From Ampullaceana balthica (taxonomy: Eukaryota; Mollusca; Gastropoda; Lymnaeidae): DNA of 64,000 nucleotides. Positions 48,382 to 59,297 of this stretch are shown piece after piece. The notes below the pieces were generated by a model that did no database searches, had not been told where the DNA came from, and was given only the letters and a program-made list of their open reading frames with translations. A program made the position numbers and the translations under genes. The DNA lies in assembly GCA_944989445.1 (NCBI GenBank), contig CALYLW010000687.1, positions 124,001-188,000 on the forward strand. The letters are read 5' to 3'. Within the stretch, counting starts at the first letter, position 1. Each line of letters opens with the position of its first letter.

Positions 48382-48640
48382 ATGAACATACACACACACA
48401 CACATCGACCAATCCAATGACTTTCTAGAATCTAGATGGTTGCCATAACATGATGGCATTCTCACACACACATACACATTCACACATCGACCAAGCCAAT
48501 GACTTTCTAGATGGCTTCGCGGCTGCCATCACATGATGGCAAGCACACACACACACACACACACACACACATCGACCAAGCCAATGACTTTCTAGATGAC
48601 TTCTCGGCTGCCATCACATGATGGCATGCACACACAGACA
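48382..48640. repeat. About 85-bp repeat with (CA)n, 3-4 copies
   Basis: The unit combines (CA)n, ATCGACCAAGCCAATGACTT, TCTAGATGACTTCTCGGCTG and CCATCACATGATGGCA. The last contains the palindrome GCCATCACATGATGGC. The longest (CA)n run is at about 48544-48571. Confidence 0.9.
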
Positions 48641-49165
48641 GCGTCAACTGTCTTCATGCGACCCAATCTCAAATCACGTGAAGGCACAATTCGAAATTCC
48701 AACGAAAGCTCTTCAATAATACTTATTTTGCGTCGATGGTGGGCGCAGATTTGGTATATGTGTAAGGGGGGGGTAGGTGGTCATCTCCGGAAATCGATGT
48801 AAACAAAGCACATAATATTTGTCACTTCTTCACTAGTGTATATATGGTTGGGGAAAATTTGAGGGGGTGTGGGGGTGAAAGGCCAATTTTTAAATTAGAC
48901 CTATTTGATTAAGTATCCAAATATTACTGTGTGGGTACTTTGTTTACAAGAGTTACATTAAATATAGAATCTAAGTCATCGTTATAACGCCCTTTTACTC
49001 CTCTTCACACCTCTCCTGATAGACAGTTAAAGAGAGCGTTCTATTTCTGTCTTCACTTAGTTTAATGTACTACTAAAAACTGCCCGCATTGGTTTCGGAT
49101 AATTGCGTGGGAGAAGCGTATTCTTAAAAAAAAACAACTGCTTGTGTTATTACAGCGATTCACTG
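48641..49165. other. Non-coding stretch
   Basis: Unique DNA with G-rich runs at 48766-48780 and 48850-48880. No gene signal. Confidence 0.5.
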
Positions 49166-49343
49166 CTAAGTGGCGTGCTTGAAAGGACTGTGGTAACCGG
49201 AGCCCGGCTTCTGTGTCACCTTCTGATCAACGCGGGCGATAGGATGACCATCCTGACCAACTGAACGTCGGCCACCATGACGTGAAGATTCAGTCGAGTC
49301 CCTTTTGGCCGGTTTGGGAACCGTCTCGTTGCTCAGCGTCTGA
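49166..49343 (-). CDS. Candidate minus-strand exon, unknown protein
   Basis: On the minus strand, the acceptor ATATATTTATTTAG opens a frame translating as QTLSNETVPKPAKRDS, then RHGGRRSVGQDGHPIARVDQ, and on to a TAG stop. Alternatively it ends at an internal donor, CAGAAG|GTGACA, on a codon boundary. Codon use looks coding-like (few A/T-rich codons in AT-rich surroundings). No family recognised. It might belong with the candidate at 48150-48311. Confidence 0.25.
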
Positions 49344-49585
49344 CTAAATAAATATATATATTTAAAAAAACAAAAACATTTCGGCTCTTGGAACATGGTA
49401 CTCGTCTGCTAAGATTATCCAATGTGAGGATTTTCGCAATTTTTTTTTGTTCAATCAAAAGACCGCAGTCTGCAGTTTAAAAAAAAATAAATTCCAACTC
49501 TATTTGACGTTTACTATTGTGTAAGATGTGCCGGTGTTAGGAACTGAGTGCTCTACCCGGTTGTCATAACGACGAACCACCGACC

Positions 49586-49663
49586 ATGGTGCTGCTGGAC
49601 GAAGAGGTAGACATGTTCTACTACTATCGCATCGTGGATAAATATTACTACATCTTGGTGGCG
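49586..49663 (+). CDS. Candidate first coding exon (Kozak ATG + GTAAGT donor), unknown protein
   Basis: CCGACCATGG is a near-ideal Kozak start. It begins 26 codons, MVLLDEEVDMFYYYRIVDK and then YYYILVA, ending exactly at the consensus donor GCG|GTAAGT. An in-frame TAG lies 51 nt upstream of the ATG, as expected of a 5' UTR. Tyr-rich and hydrophobic at the end. No family recognised and no following exon found. It could be an alternative first exon of the plus-strand gene, the start of another gene, or chance. Confidence 0.3.
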
Positions 49664-50362
49664 GTAAGTTTGGTTTCTCTCTCTTTGGCTAGCTAACCTT
49701 TCTCCACGCCCGTGGCCTGCCTATTGTCTCTGTCAGTAAGTTAAAGCTCAGTCTTCGTTGTGTCTCTCCCCGTCTTCTTTGTTGCATGGTGTTAATGAAT
49801 GGCTGAATGTTATTGGGGGACTATAGGCAAACTTAAGATGGGATTTAGTAAGATTTCATTTTTATTTTCCCCCTTTGTTACAGATGCTTTTCAAGATGGT
49901 TGATTATATCTTGTTTGTTCGAGTATATCTTGTTTATGGATATCCGCTCAACTATCCAGGTTGAAATTTATTTGACTGACCTGATTTACTGTATTTAATT
50001 TTTTTTTAAATTTATTATTTAAGATTTATTTAAAAAGTGATTGGTGAAAGTGATAAAATTAGCTTATATTCACCTATGATTCTTCACTATATGTAATACT
50101 CACCGTTAATTATATATAGAATACGGGACGAAGAACATACTAATGTACCTCGTTACCTAAACAAAAGCATATTATAATCCATTTATAAAACTATTACCTT
50201 GTCTGCCAGGCTCCTTCCACCCCGGGCTGCTTACTTAAGATACGATTATTTTCTTGAGCCCCCTAACTGGAAATGTTTTTGTTTGTTTTTTAAAATTATA
50301 TTATTATACAAATTCATTTTCTGGACATGAATAGTAGTCACGGCAAGAGTTTGCAATGGTTA
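49664..50362. other. Non-coding AT-rich stretch
   Basis: It would be intronic if the candidate exon at 49586 is real. Nothing else recognised. Confidence 0.45.
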
Positions 50363-50370
50363 CAGTAAAA

Positions 50371-50559
50371 CAGTGCTTCTCAAAGTGGTGGTCCGCGGAC
50401 CGCTGCCGGTCCGTGGGCCATCCGATGCCGGTCCGCAGAAGTTACCAAGAAAGGACATTTCGCTACCACGTCAGTACAGGGAAAATAGTTCACCGGTCCC
50501 AGGTGCAATGGAAAAAAATTCCTGCCGGTCCGCAATACTATAAAGTTTGAGAATCACTG
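50371..50559. mobile_element. hAT non-autonomous element (CAGTGCTTCTCAAA), perfect 8-bp duplication
   Basis: It starts CAGTGCTTCTCAAAGTGG and ends GTTTGAGAATCACTG. It is flanked by CAGTAAAA on both sides (50363-50370, 50560-50567). Internal GTCCGCGGACCGCTGCCGG is typical of hAT elements with CAGTGNTTCTCAAA ends. 189 bp, non-coding. Confidence 0.85.
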
Positions 50560-50567
50560 CAGTAAAA

Positions 50568-51660
50568 CACTACGCAACGCTTGATGTTAAAAATTAAAAT
50601 CAATTAGAATCTATTTATATCTAGTAACTTCTGGAAGAGCACAGCTGGTCATTCCTGACATGCCGTGTAACAAACGAATAAGTGCATCTTTTGGTCCTAA
50701 CTTGTAAGGCAAATATTTACTCTGACGGAGCTTGTCTTTTGGTATCTCTGATTGGGGGAACTGCGTCTGCTCGACAAACACTTTCTGGGGTTTCTACCGT
50801 TGGCTACTAAACTCTGTCTCCCCACCGACCCACATGGCTCCAGCCGCTGGACGCACCTGTGGCATCGTTTGCTCTGAATGTTTGAACGGTAGCAGGCGGC
50901 ACCAGTCGGTGGGCAGGGGCCAAACAGTCGCAGATAGTATAAGTATAATGTAAGATGAAGGGGGCGTTGCGCCGAGATTGTGTATGTGTTTTTGTGTGGG
51001 GGAGGGGGGCGGGGGGGCTGATGGCGGGACGTACAGCTTTCATTAGAGAGCTTTTATTTTGTACCTGTACCCGTGATGTCATGGCCATCAACCAACAGAT
51101 GACCAAACTAATTTTCTTTTCAAAACAATGAGATCATGGTGGCCGATGGGGTAAAGGTGGTGGGGGAGGGTGGGGTACTTAACCGTTATATTTACTACAC
51201 TGCTGGTTGTTCCAAATGGCCAATCGCAGCTGTCGATACAGATAATTGCCACGTCACTTGATGACGTCACACACATTTCGGAGAAGCCCTGTTTGGCCAA
51301 CACCATTTCAACACTTCTTGTGTTGTCATAAAGGGCTTCTTTTATTTTGTGTAGAGTCCACAATAATTTCGGACAGGAAAACACATTTTTGATACATATA
51401 TTCTAACTTATGCCTTAAAAAAAACAACATAAAAATAAATTTAAAAACTATAAATTCCGCCTCTACGTCAAATACAGGATTCCTCAATATTCAGCCAAAT
51501 GTTTGTTTTGTTAAAAATTTAAAAAGTTATGATGAAATCGTTTTTGATTGAACGTTTTAAAGCTGATAATTCTTTTTCGCATTTCCCCTTGGTAATGAAA
51601 GGTTAATTCTCACATCGCGGTTGAATATCACTTGAGTACTCTAAAGACCCGTGGCTAAAG
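50568..51660. other. Non-coding stretch
   Basis: Unique DNA, G-rich near 51000-51020 and 51150-51175. Open frames on the minus strand (50807-51106, 51088-51384) lack splice support. Confidence 0.45.
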
Positions 51661-51830
51661 GGCGTCCCTGAGTCCACCCTGCTCCGAATGGGTGCCTGAC
51701 ATCTGTTGGGGTAAGGTGGCTTGGCATTGTGCTAGCCACACTATCCCTTTGTATGCCGTGGCTGTAGAAACATGTGAACGTTGCTTCACTTGCCACATAG
51801 GCCATCATGGTCTGAAAAGGGGAATTTACT
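51661..51830 (+). mobile_element. Gastropod-type tRNA-derived SINE fragment
   Basis: GAGTCCACCCTGCTCCGAAT, GGGTGCCTGACATCTGTTGG, GCATTGTGCTAGCCACA and CATGGTCTGAAAAGGGGAAT occur in the order I recall for the body and tail of a SINE abundant in heterobranch gastropods. The tRNA-like head is missing or diverged. Recognition is from memory only. Confidence 0.5.
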
Positions 51831-53825
51831 TACTTTCTTTTTGAAACGATGTGTTTATTATGTTATCAATAGCTCTGAAAACATTCACTACAGTGATTCA
51901 TGAACTAGATTTGCTGCGCTCGGCCCGACGGATATGCTGACGTAGATTGGAATCTACTGAATCTACTTTAACAACATATTTTAGCAACTGGTAACAGATG
52001 TCTGCGCCGTCGTATATTATTTTTACACCGGTGGACTCGACCCATTCCATCACAGTTAGTCATCAGTAAATGTCCCCATGTTTTCCCCTCAATGACCGTG
52101 CGTGCGGTTTTCCCCGCGTGCGTCTGTAAGCGAGCAGTGGCTACATAACGTGCGCGTGTGTGTATGCTTACCTCCTAGTCATCCAGTCATATCGATTCGG
52201 TCTTTTCCCCTTACGCAACACCCGGGACTGGGTCTTGCCACGGTGGAAAGTTTCCACGACCATTCAGAGCGATGCGAACATTTTTCACAACTGTTAAATC
52301 TCAGTTTTATTTTGTATGACTGGATTAGTGCCTGACCAAAGCGATAGCTTCACAATGGCAACAAAATGGAACGATGTTGTTATTTTTAACCAAAACAAAA
52401 ATGAGTGATTATTTTCCGAGTCGTTAGAGTGTTGTTTTTATACGTGACATATACCATAAAGCCCTTGCTGTTTCATGCATTTAACCATCTAGGAATATGA
52501 GTACTTTGACTTGATTTTATCAAAACTGCTTCACATTGTTAACAACTCTTGGCCCTGGAGTTATAAGTATTCATGTACTTGCTAACAGTTGTCTGAGAGC
52601 CACCGTTGGCTCATTTAATTGTCATTAAGTCATGATTCATAAAGTCGGTGAGTCAAGAGGAAGAAAGATACCGGAGAGAGTCGTGTATACAGTAGATAAA
52701 GGGTGGGAATGACAGGGAAGGGGGTGGTTAGAATAAAAGTATCTTGTCAAAGTTGACAAACATAGGTGGTACAAGTGGCGGGTCACAATAGCGGGGATGG
52801 GGGTGGAGGCGACTGTTTGGATGAGGGGTGGGTTAAGATAAGTGAAAGGGCTGAAGATGACTACGTGTGCGGGGGGAGGGTAGCCATCTCAAAACTGTTG
52901 CACTGTTGGGGAAAGTTGAGTGTCTAACGAGTCATTCATGCTTGCAACGCTGGCCTACGATGTAGAGCCTGTAGTGGACAATTCAATGTGTTGGTCTGAA
53001 GTAGTCCTTCCTGCGTGGGAAGTGTCAGCCATGAGAAACAGCAGCGTACTCAAGTGTTACAAGACAGTCTCTCCATCCTGGACTGGTCTGGCCGGGCTAA
53101 TAACAATCGTTCCAAGTTACAGAAACAGTTTTGCCGGGCTAGTAACCATCGTACCAAGTTACAGAAACAGTTTGCTTACCGAACCTGGTGATGCATCAAC
53201 CACTGGACCAATCGATCTTGTATTTATTTATAATACCTGTATGGCGATGCCCTTATGTTGAGGCTCGCCGCAGTCGGGACTCGGCCTTCCAATGAGAATG
53301 TCACAAATCATGTATTTATAGAGTATTAGAATAGTTCGTCTGAAAATTCGGGGTCTTGTCAGTTATATATATATACCCGTAATCGTTTGCCAATTTTATT
53401 TTTGCTTCCTATCATCCTGCCTTTCCCTTTGTTGTCGTCTGAGAACCTCTGATATAAAACCTCTACATCCCCCCCCCCAATTCCATACAGGAATCACGTG
53501 TCCATGTTCTCGCGGTTATTTTAATGGCCAAACCAGTAAATTTACAGCTTCCCGTCGAGTGCACTTCTTGTCCCGAATCATTGTCAGACCAGACACACTT
53601 TCTGTACTCGATTCGGTCTCGCACACGCGCACTGGCACGTTCTTGGTCTCACGTTACAGTCCTGCACACCTCCCGGCGGTCGTCTCTCTCTACCTGGGGG
53701 ACACACGACGTCTGCTTTCAAGGACCTGCGTGAGGCAAGAAGCGCTCTGAGGCCATCCCACGGTACGACGTTGGGACTGGATGTACGTTTCGGGGTGGGG
53801 GTCCACCGGGGTGACGTGCTTTTTG
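51831..53825. other. Non-coding stretch with one small duplication
   Basis: Unique DNA. A 44-bp tandem duplication (CCAAGTTACAGAAACAGTTT, twice) lies at about 53087-53172, inside an unsupported open frame 52920-53261. No gene recognised. Confidence 0.5.
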
Positions 53826-54525
53826 GCCACATCTTGGTGTGGATACTCACACCACATCTTGGCGGGGATACTCACACCACATCTTGCTGGGGATACTCAC
53901 ACCACATCTTGGCGGGGATACTCACACCACATCTTGGTGGGGATGCTCACACCACATCTTGGTGGGGATATTCACAGCACATCTTGGCGGGGATACTCAC
54001 ACCACATCTTGGTGGGGATACTCACACCACATCTTGGCGGGGATACTCACACCACATCTTGTTGGGGATACTCACACCACATCTTGTTGGGGATACTCAC
54101 ACCACATCTTGTTGGGGATACTCACACCACATCTTGTTGGGGATCCTCACACTACATCTTGGTGGGGATACTCACACCACATCTTGGTGGGGATATTCAC
54201 ACCACATCTTGTTGGGGATACTCACACATCTTGTTGGGGATACTCACACTACATCTTGGTGGGGATACTCACACCACATCTTGGTGGGGATATTCACACC
54301 ACATCTTGGTGGGGATATTCACACCACATCTTGTTGGGGATATTCACACCACATCTTGGTGTGGATATTCACACCACATCTTGATGGGGATATTCACACC
54401 ACATCTTGGTGGGGATATTCACACCACATCTTGGTGTGGATACTCACACCACATCTTGGTGGGGATACTCACACCACATCTTGGTGGGGATACTCACACC
54501 ACATCTTGGTGGGGATACTCTCACT
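53826..54525. repeat. 25-bp minisatellite, about 28 copies
   Basis: The unit is CACACCACATCTTGGTGGGG followed by ATACT, with variants ggcg/ggtg/gttg/gtgt and atact/attct arranged in runs. A 25-bp period cycles through all three frames without a stop, so three overlapping open frames of up to 259 codons (53771-54550) appear. They translate as one 25-residue periodic peptide and are not genes. One unit (near 54228) is 4 bp short. Confidence 0.97.
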
Positions 54526-54551
54526 AAACGATGCATGTTTGTGGTCGTGAT

Positions 54552-54706
54552 CAATGCTCCCTCTAAGGTTCCTTGGTCCGTGTGCAAAGTAAACTAATCG
54601 TGTGTAGAGTTGCACAGCATTCATTTTTGTACTGCGCGGTAATTCTAAACTGCTCCGCGGCGTCGGTCAGATATCTGCACGACCGCGCAGCTTAAAGGGA
54701 CCATTG
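54552..54706. mobile_element. CAATGTTCCCT-family hAT-like MITE, copy G
   Basis: Left CAATGCTCCCTCTAAGG, right GCTTAAAGGGACCATTG. Flanks GTCGTGAT (54544-54551) and GTCATGAT (54707-54714) are an 8-bp duplication with one mismatch. It lies 26 bp after the end of the 25-bp minisatellite. Landmarks TTGGTCCGTGTGCAAAGTA and AATTCTAAACTGC match copies B, E and F. Confidence 0.85.
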
Positions 54707-54714
54707 GTCATGAT

Positions 54715-57700
54715 ACGTAGAGGGACGATATGCGTATGGGGTTACGAGACGAAATATGGTGATATTTTGTGTGGTTACGAAAGGTAATGAAACACACAGT
54801 TCGAGTGTTTACGTCCGACCCAATTATAAAATTATGAATATCGAGAACCTCGAAGATTTACAGAATACGTAAAATGGCCTTAATGGTCTCTTTATTATTT
54901 GTTGCAATAACATTATATGAGTTCGGGGGGGGGGTGCATTTAAAAAAAATTATGTATGGAGTTTTGGGGAGGTGGTAAAAATATATTATCTTTTAACCGC
55001 GCAATTAGCCAACAATGAAATCCCCGTCTTTCTGGCTCATGATTCGGTAACATTCAACTTAAAAAAAAATATTTAAAAAATATAAAAAAACTGTTATTGC
55101 TCAAACGCCGCGGTTGGCTCAGCATGTGTGTGTTTGTGTGTGCGACTCCAAAAGGGGGGGGGGCAGGTTTGACGTTATGGTTGTTAATAAAAGGTGAAGG
55201 TGAGTGGCTCCTTATCTGCCACCGTGCACGGGTTTTGTTCTAGGCGGTCACGTGGTTTAGGGGGGCGTGGTGGAGACGGGACAATCGATTCCCGTCTGAT
55301 ATAAGGCCGAGAGACTGGTGGAAAGAATGAAGAGATAAGGTGCTTAAATATTGATTGAGGTTGTTGTTTTGGTGCCTATCAGTTGATATGTTCGGGGTAG
55401 TTACACTCTTCAGACCGTCATCAGACTGCGGTCTGGTGTCTCCGTTAGGTTTTATTTGCCTCTCAGACTGGGTTTCCGCTGTACGCAAATCCTCTCTCGT
55501 GATCGGCAGTGAATTGAACGTCTTCACCTCTAAAGTAACTCCGAGACCATGACTTGGGTCATGTGCGACGAATCAAAGTGTCCATGAGTGATATTTGAGC
55601 AGGTGTGTATGAGTATGGTGGTGCCTCTCTAGTAATGAAGCTCACCACTTTGAATCGTCCGCATCTTATTGGGCTGAACAATTATTTTATTTTACGTCCA
55701 CAACGTTCTTAACATCGACACCCATGAAATATTATTTCCTTCCATGTCATTTAAAAAATTAAAAAATCTCAACTTAAAAGCCTAGTCGCCAATCACTTGT
55801 ACCCTTTCTTAATTTTGTTTGACTCATTTCTCTTTAATTTTTCTTTCTTTCTTTCCTTTCTTGAACATCTTTCTTCTCCCCACCCCTCGCACTTTTTTCT
55901 ATCTCTGTCATTCTGTTTTATTTTTAGTCTTCATACCATCCGACTCCCTCCCCTCCTTTCCTCCCTCCCCTTTCTTTGGCGACCGGTGCTGAATTTTACT
56001 ACTCATATCACGTGACAGCGTTGCCTCCCTTCCTCGTACCTCGATGGTTCCCGCTCATGAGGTATCTCCCCCCCCCCAACTTCTTTGTCTGCCGTAAGAC
56101 TTGTCGTGTACCCTGCCACCCCTACCTGTGGTTAAGTGTCTCATATCGTGAATCCCATGAAATAAGTGTTTTCCCCATCCACCCCTCCAACCCCTCCACG
56201 GTCCACGGGGCAAGGAAAGACTGACCGCGCACTCTCTTATATACAGAGGCGAATGTACAACGACAGTCTTGCTTTGCCGCAAGATAAACGACGCTACACC
56301 CGACCGCAAGAAACACACGCTCAAGCAGTCATTCATTATGACCTAAAAATTGAACGATCGGCACGACCCTCGGCTGTTTTCTTTAGTGACAACTTTTACT
56401 GTATGAAATTTAGTAATTTACAGTTTGTAAGTTCTGGTGAAAAGGACTTATCCGGGATGCTGTGCACCCACAAAAAATATAATAATAATTTAAAAAAACA
56501 AACTAATCCACAATTCTCTCCGAACTCTGTTTAGCATGGCCTAATGATATGAAAATATAAATGATAAGGTATGGGTATGGGCAGAGGTTGTTTCACCAAT
56601 TCAAGGTGCCAACCCCCGTTTTTGTTGTTTCTTCTTCTTGCGCCAAGGCCAAGAGCTCCGCCGCTGGAAGTCTCCGCACAACAAAGCCAACTCATTTCTT
56701 TAGGAACGTGTTCTGGCCTGGCCCCCTCGTCTCCGGTCCCCAGGCGTTCATCGAATGACCACCCTTGGACTGTCCCTAATTTGGCGGCCATCTGTCGGCA
56801 CAGTCCACGCTGGAAGACGGGCGTGCCCACATGCTACGATCCAGTCACGCTAGCCAGCCATCCGTGCCAGTGATATGCGAGTCCGGGTGGGTAAAGAACG
56901 GGGGTCATTATCATGTCAAGTACATGTAGGGGGTGCCATCAGTTGGCGTCATGTCCACAGTAGAAAGGATAAGACACAATTTACAAGTGAGCTCAGCGGT
57001 GGAAAGATGGTTACACACATTAGTGTAACAAAACCTTGTGTTCTGTTAGTGTAAATTTTTTATTTGAAAAATAACAGAAACATATTGGTCTTTTAAATAT
57101 ATGTTTGTGATGTTTTTTGTGTGTAACATTTTTCAACGGGATTAGAGATAAGCTGTGAATGATAACGGCAATGTTATCAATTTGGTCCGACCAAAATCTG
57201 TTTGGCCTATAGACCCGTCACTGAAAACTAATTTCTGTTGGATCTGATGGATTCAGTAGTTGTCAAAATTTAGTTCTTCGGACTGGTGGTGGACCAAAAG
57301 CAGTCTAGGTGGCCATTCCGCGAAACTTTAATGTAACACAGAGACAAGGCATCGAAAAATAAAGGAACATTTAATGGTTTATAGTTTATTTGAACACCCC
57401 GAGACCGCTGCTATGATACCTTCAACCCCTTTTACTTCCACCCACCCACCGCCCGACGCCACTAGCTTGAGGGGCATCGGGCCAGTCGGTGTCCGAGTGA
57501 TGTTAACGGTCCCTAGTAGTGGACAAACGGACGAGACGGCGGCAGGTGTTAGCTCCCCGTCTGCCGACAATAATAAGATTAAATGTTCTTTAATGCCCGG
57601 GGAGGGGGTGTAAGGGGGTTGTTTGAAGACTGTTGATCTTAATGTCATTCGTGGTGGGGGGAAAGGGTGGGTGCGGTGGAGGAGCCTGTGAATAAACTAT

Positions 57701-57756
57701 TGGAGATCTGAGCTTGACCCGTCTCTCGGCAGGTGTGTTTTACCAAGGTTGTGTTT
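54715..57756. other. Non-coding stretch
   Basis: Unique DNA with poly-G runs (54928, 55158), a C/T-rich tract (55830-55980), and several overlapping short frames at 56050-56870 and 57370-57650, all without splice or family support. Confidence 0.45.
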
Positions 57757-57793
57757 GGTGGTGGTGGTGGTGGTGGTGGTGGTGGTGGTGGTG
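57757..57793. repeat. (GGT)n microsatellite
   Basis: About 12 GGT units, followed by a G-run and GGGAGG repeats to about 57823. Strongly purine/GT-biased strand. Confidence 0.95.
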
Positions 57794-57953
57794 GGGGGGG
57801 GAGGGGGAGGGGGAGGGAGGGAGGATAAGTACCTGATTTTTATCAGTGTCCCAACCCATATCCCCGTCTTAGTGTCGGGCTCAGCCACAGTTAGTTTTTA
57901 ACTAAGTACGGGGAAACAATGTTGTTTGTCGTGATCGGCGAGGACCGTTATCA

Positions 57954-58174
57954 GGTAAATTTATAATATAAAAAAACAGGGTATTAGTAGGCCTGACAAG
58001 ACGTAACACAACAGCGAACGTTTCGGCAAAGAGCCTTCCTCAACGGACAAATAGTACACACATGAAACGAATAACACGAAATAATAATTTAAAAAAAAAC
58101 ACTTAGCTGCGGTGAAATCCAAGCAGTCCAGTAGGGATAATGTAAGGAGAGAAAAGTAAGAGCTTATATAGGAA
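57954..58174 (-). mobile_element. Penelope-like pLTR fragment or retrozyme-like insertion, 221 bp
   Basis: It is flanked by a perfect 13-bp direct repeat, AGGACCGTTATCA (57941-57953 and 58175-58187), a target duplication of retrotransposon length. Read on the minus strand it contains TACTGGACTGCTTGGATTTC, then GAGGAAGGCTCTTTGCCGAA and ACGTTCG, the sequence style of Penelope-like element terminal repeats. The GAGGA-stem-GCCGAAACG part resembles a hammerhead ribozyme core (see the separate entry). No reverse transcriptase frame is present. It is either a severely truncated Penelope-like copy or a short non-autonomous (retrozyme-like) copy. Confidence 0.6.
58017..58046 (-). ncRNA. Hammerhead-ribozyme-like core, probably degenerate
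   Basis: The minus strand reads TTGAGGA, then AGGC-TCTTT-GCC (a short stem II) and GAAACG. The hammerhead core is CUGANGA, stem II, GAAA; here the conserved first C is U, so catalysis may be lost. Penelope-like terminal repeats are known to carry hammerheads. Stems I and III were not resolved. Confidence 0.35.
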
Positions 58175-58187
58175 AGGACCGTTATCA

Positions 58188-58857
58188 CCATGCTAGCTAT
58201 ATGCTGTGGCAGCTTGGTGTGTCGTTTGGTGACAATAATCCAATGTCGACTGTCATGTATAGAGATAGTACTGCATCTATCTAGGACCCGTTGAAACGAT
58301 AGGAGAACCCGGAACTTTGAAATGGACTCAGAATTCCTTAGCCGTCACCAAACAAAATCTCTTCGGCGGTCTTCAAGCAAGTGCGGTGCTCTGAATGAAA
58401 ATAAACTTATTTGGGTAAAGATAGCGGTTTTGTTGCGGCACTTCACGCCATTCTGGCCAACGACTCATCCTCAAACTTTTGTCCCAGTTCGCGAGGCAGC
58501 AGCGGCAGCTGTCGCTAGGAGTTCTTTGTTTGACCCAGGTGTGAAGATGACCTGTTGGGGACGAGGACAAGGTTATAACCGGATCTCTCACACACACACA
58601 CACCCACACAACGGGCCGCGTGTCAGGGCCGGCTGCCCGGCTCGTGAGTTACCTTAACCTTTGAACTGAGAGGCAGGAGCCCAACAATGGCCAGCCGCCA
58701 TGCTGCTTCTCCGTGTCTCATTTTGTTGGGATTTTGTCATTATGGAGCCTCTTGGGATTTAAAAAGAAAGAAAGAAACAACGCTTTAAAAAAAATGTATT
58801 TGAGCATTCGGTACAGCCAAAGAAGCAATACTTTCTGTGTAGCATTTCTTTATTTAA
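58188..58857. other. Non-coding stretch
   Basis: (CA)n at about 58591-58603. The frame at 58322-58657 is open but has no splice support. Its first 19 bases (58321-58339) exactly match 757-775 inside the nested hAT element. Confidence 0.45.
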
Positions 58858-58859
58858 TA

Positions 58860-59061
58860 CACAGGGTGACACAAAAAACGGGATTTTAAAAAAAATGCAT
58901 TCGTAAAGGATGCTGTAATTTGAAAGAAGAAAAAAATTCCATTATTGTTTCTTACCTTGAATAATAAAATAATTTCAAATACTCTTGGTTTTATTGTATC
59001 GTTAAAAAGTTCCCATTTTGTTTGTTTGTTTGTTATTTTTTGTTTTTTTTTGGTCACCCTG
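58860..59061. mobile_element. Mariner-like MITE, copy 2
   Basis: TA at 58858-58859 and 59062-59063. Left ACAGGGTGACACAAAAAACG; the right end reverse-complemented is CAGGGTGACCAAAAAAAAAC. Inner AAAAAGTTCCCATTTTGTTT matches AACAAGTTCCCGTTTTGTTT of the copy at 9633-9855. Confidence 0.65.
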
Positions 59062-59220
59062 TATAAGATAAAACAATGAAGCTGAAAATAATATCCTTAA
59101 GTGCAATACTTCAACTTGACAATGGTAATATAAATCATCAGGGAGTTACAACCCTATCGAATAATCGTCTTGATAACATGTTGGCCCCTCCATACTACAC
59201 GATTGTTCGGATCGCGAAAA

Positions 59221-59297
59221 ATAATTTTGTGCTTCCAATAAAATAAATCCGCTCTCGACAATAAATTTGTGCTTCCAATAAAATCAATCCGCTCTCG
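59221..59297. repeat. 39-bp tandem duplication
   Basis: TTTGTGCTTCCAATAAAA plus TAAATCCGCTCTCG, twice, with one internal substitution. Confidence 0.9.

Noticed and set aside
53771..54550. 259-codon plus-strand open frame with His/Thr/Gly periodicity
   Set aside because: All three plus frames are open through the same 25-bp array, which is a property of the unit, not of a gene.
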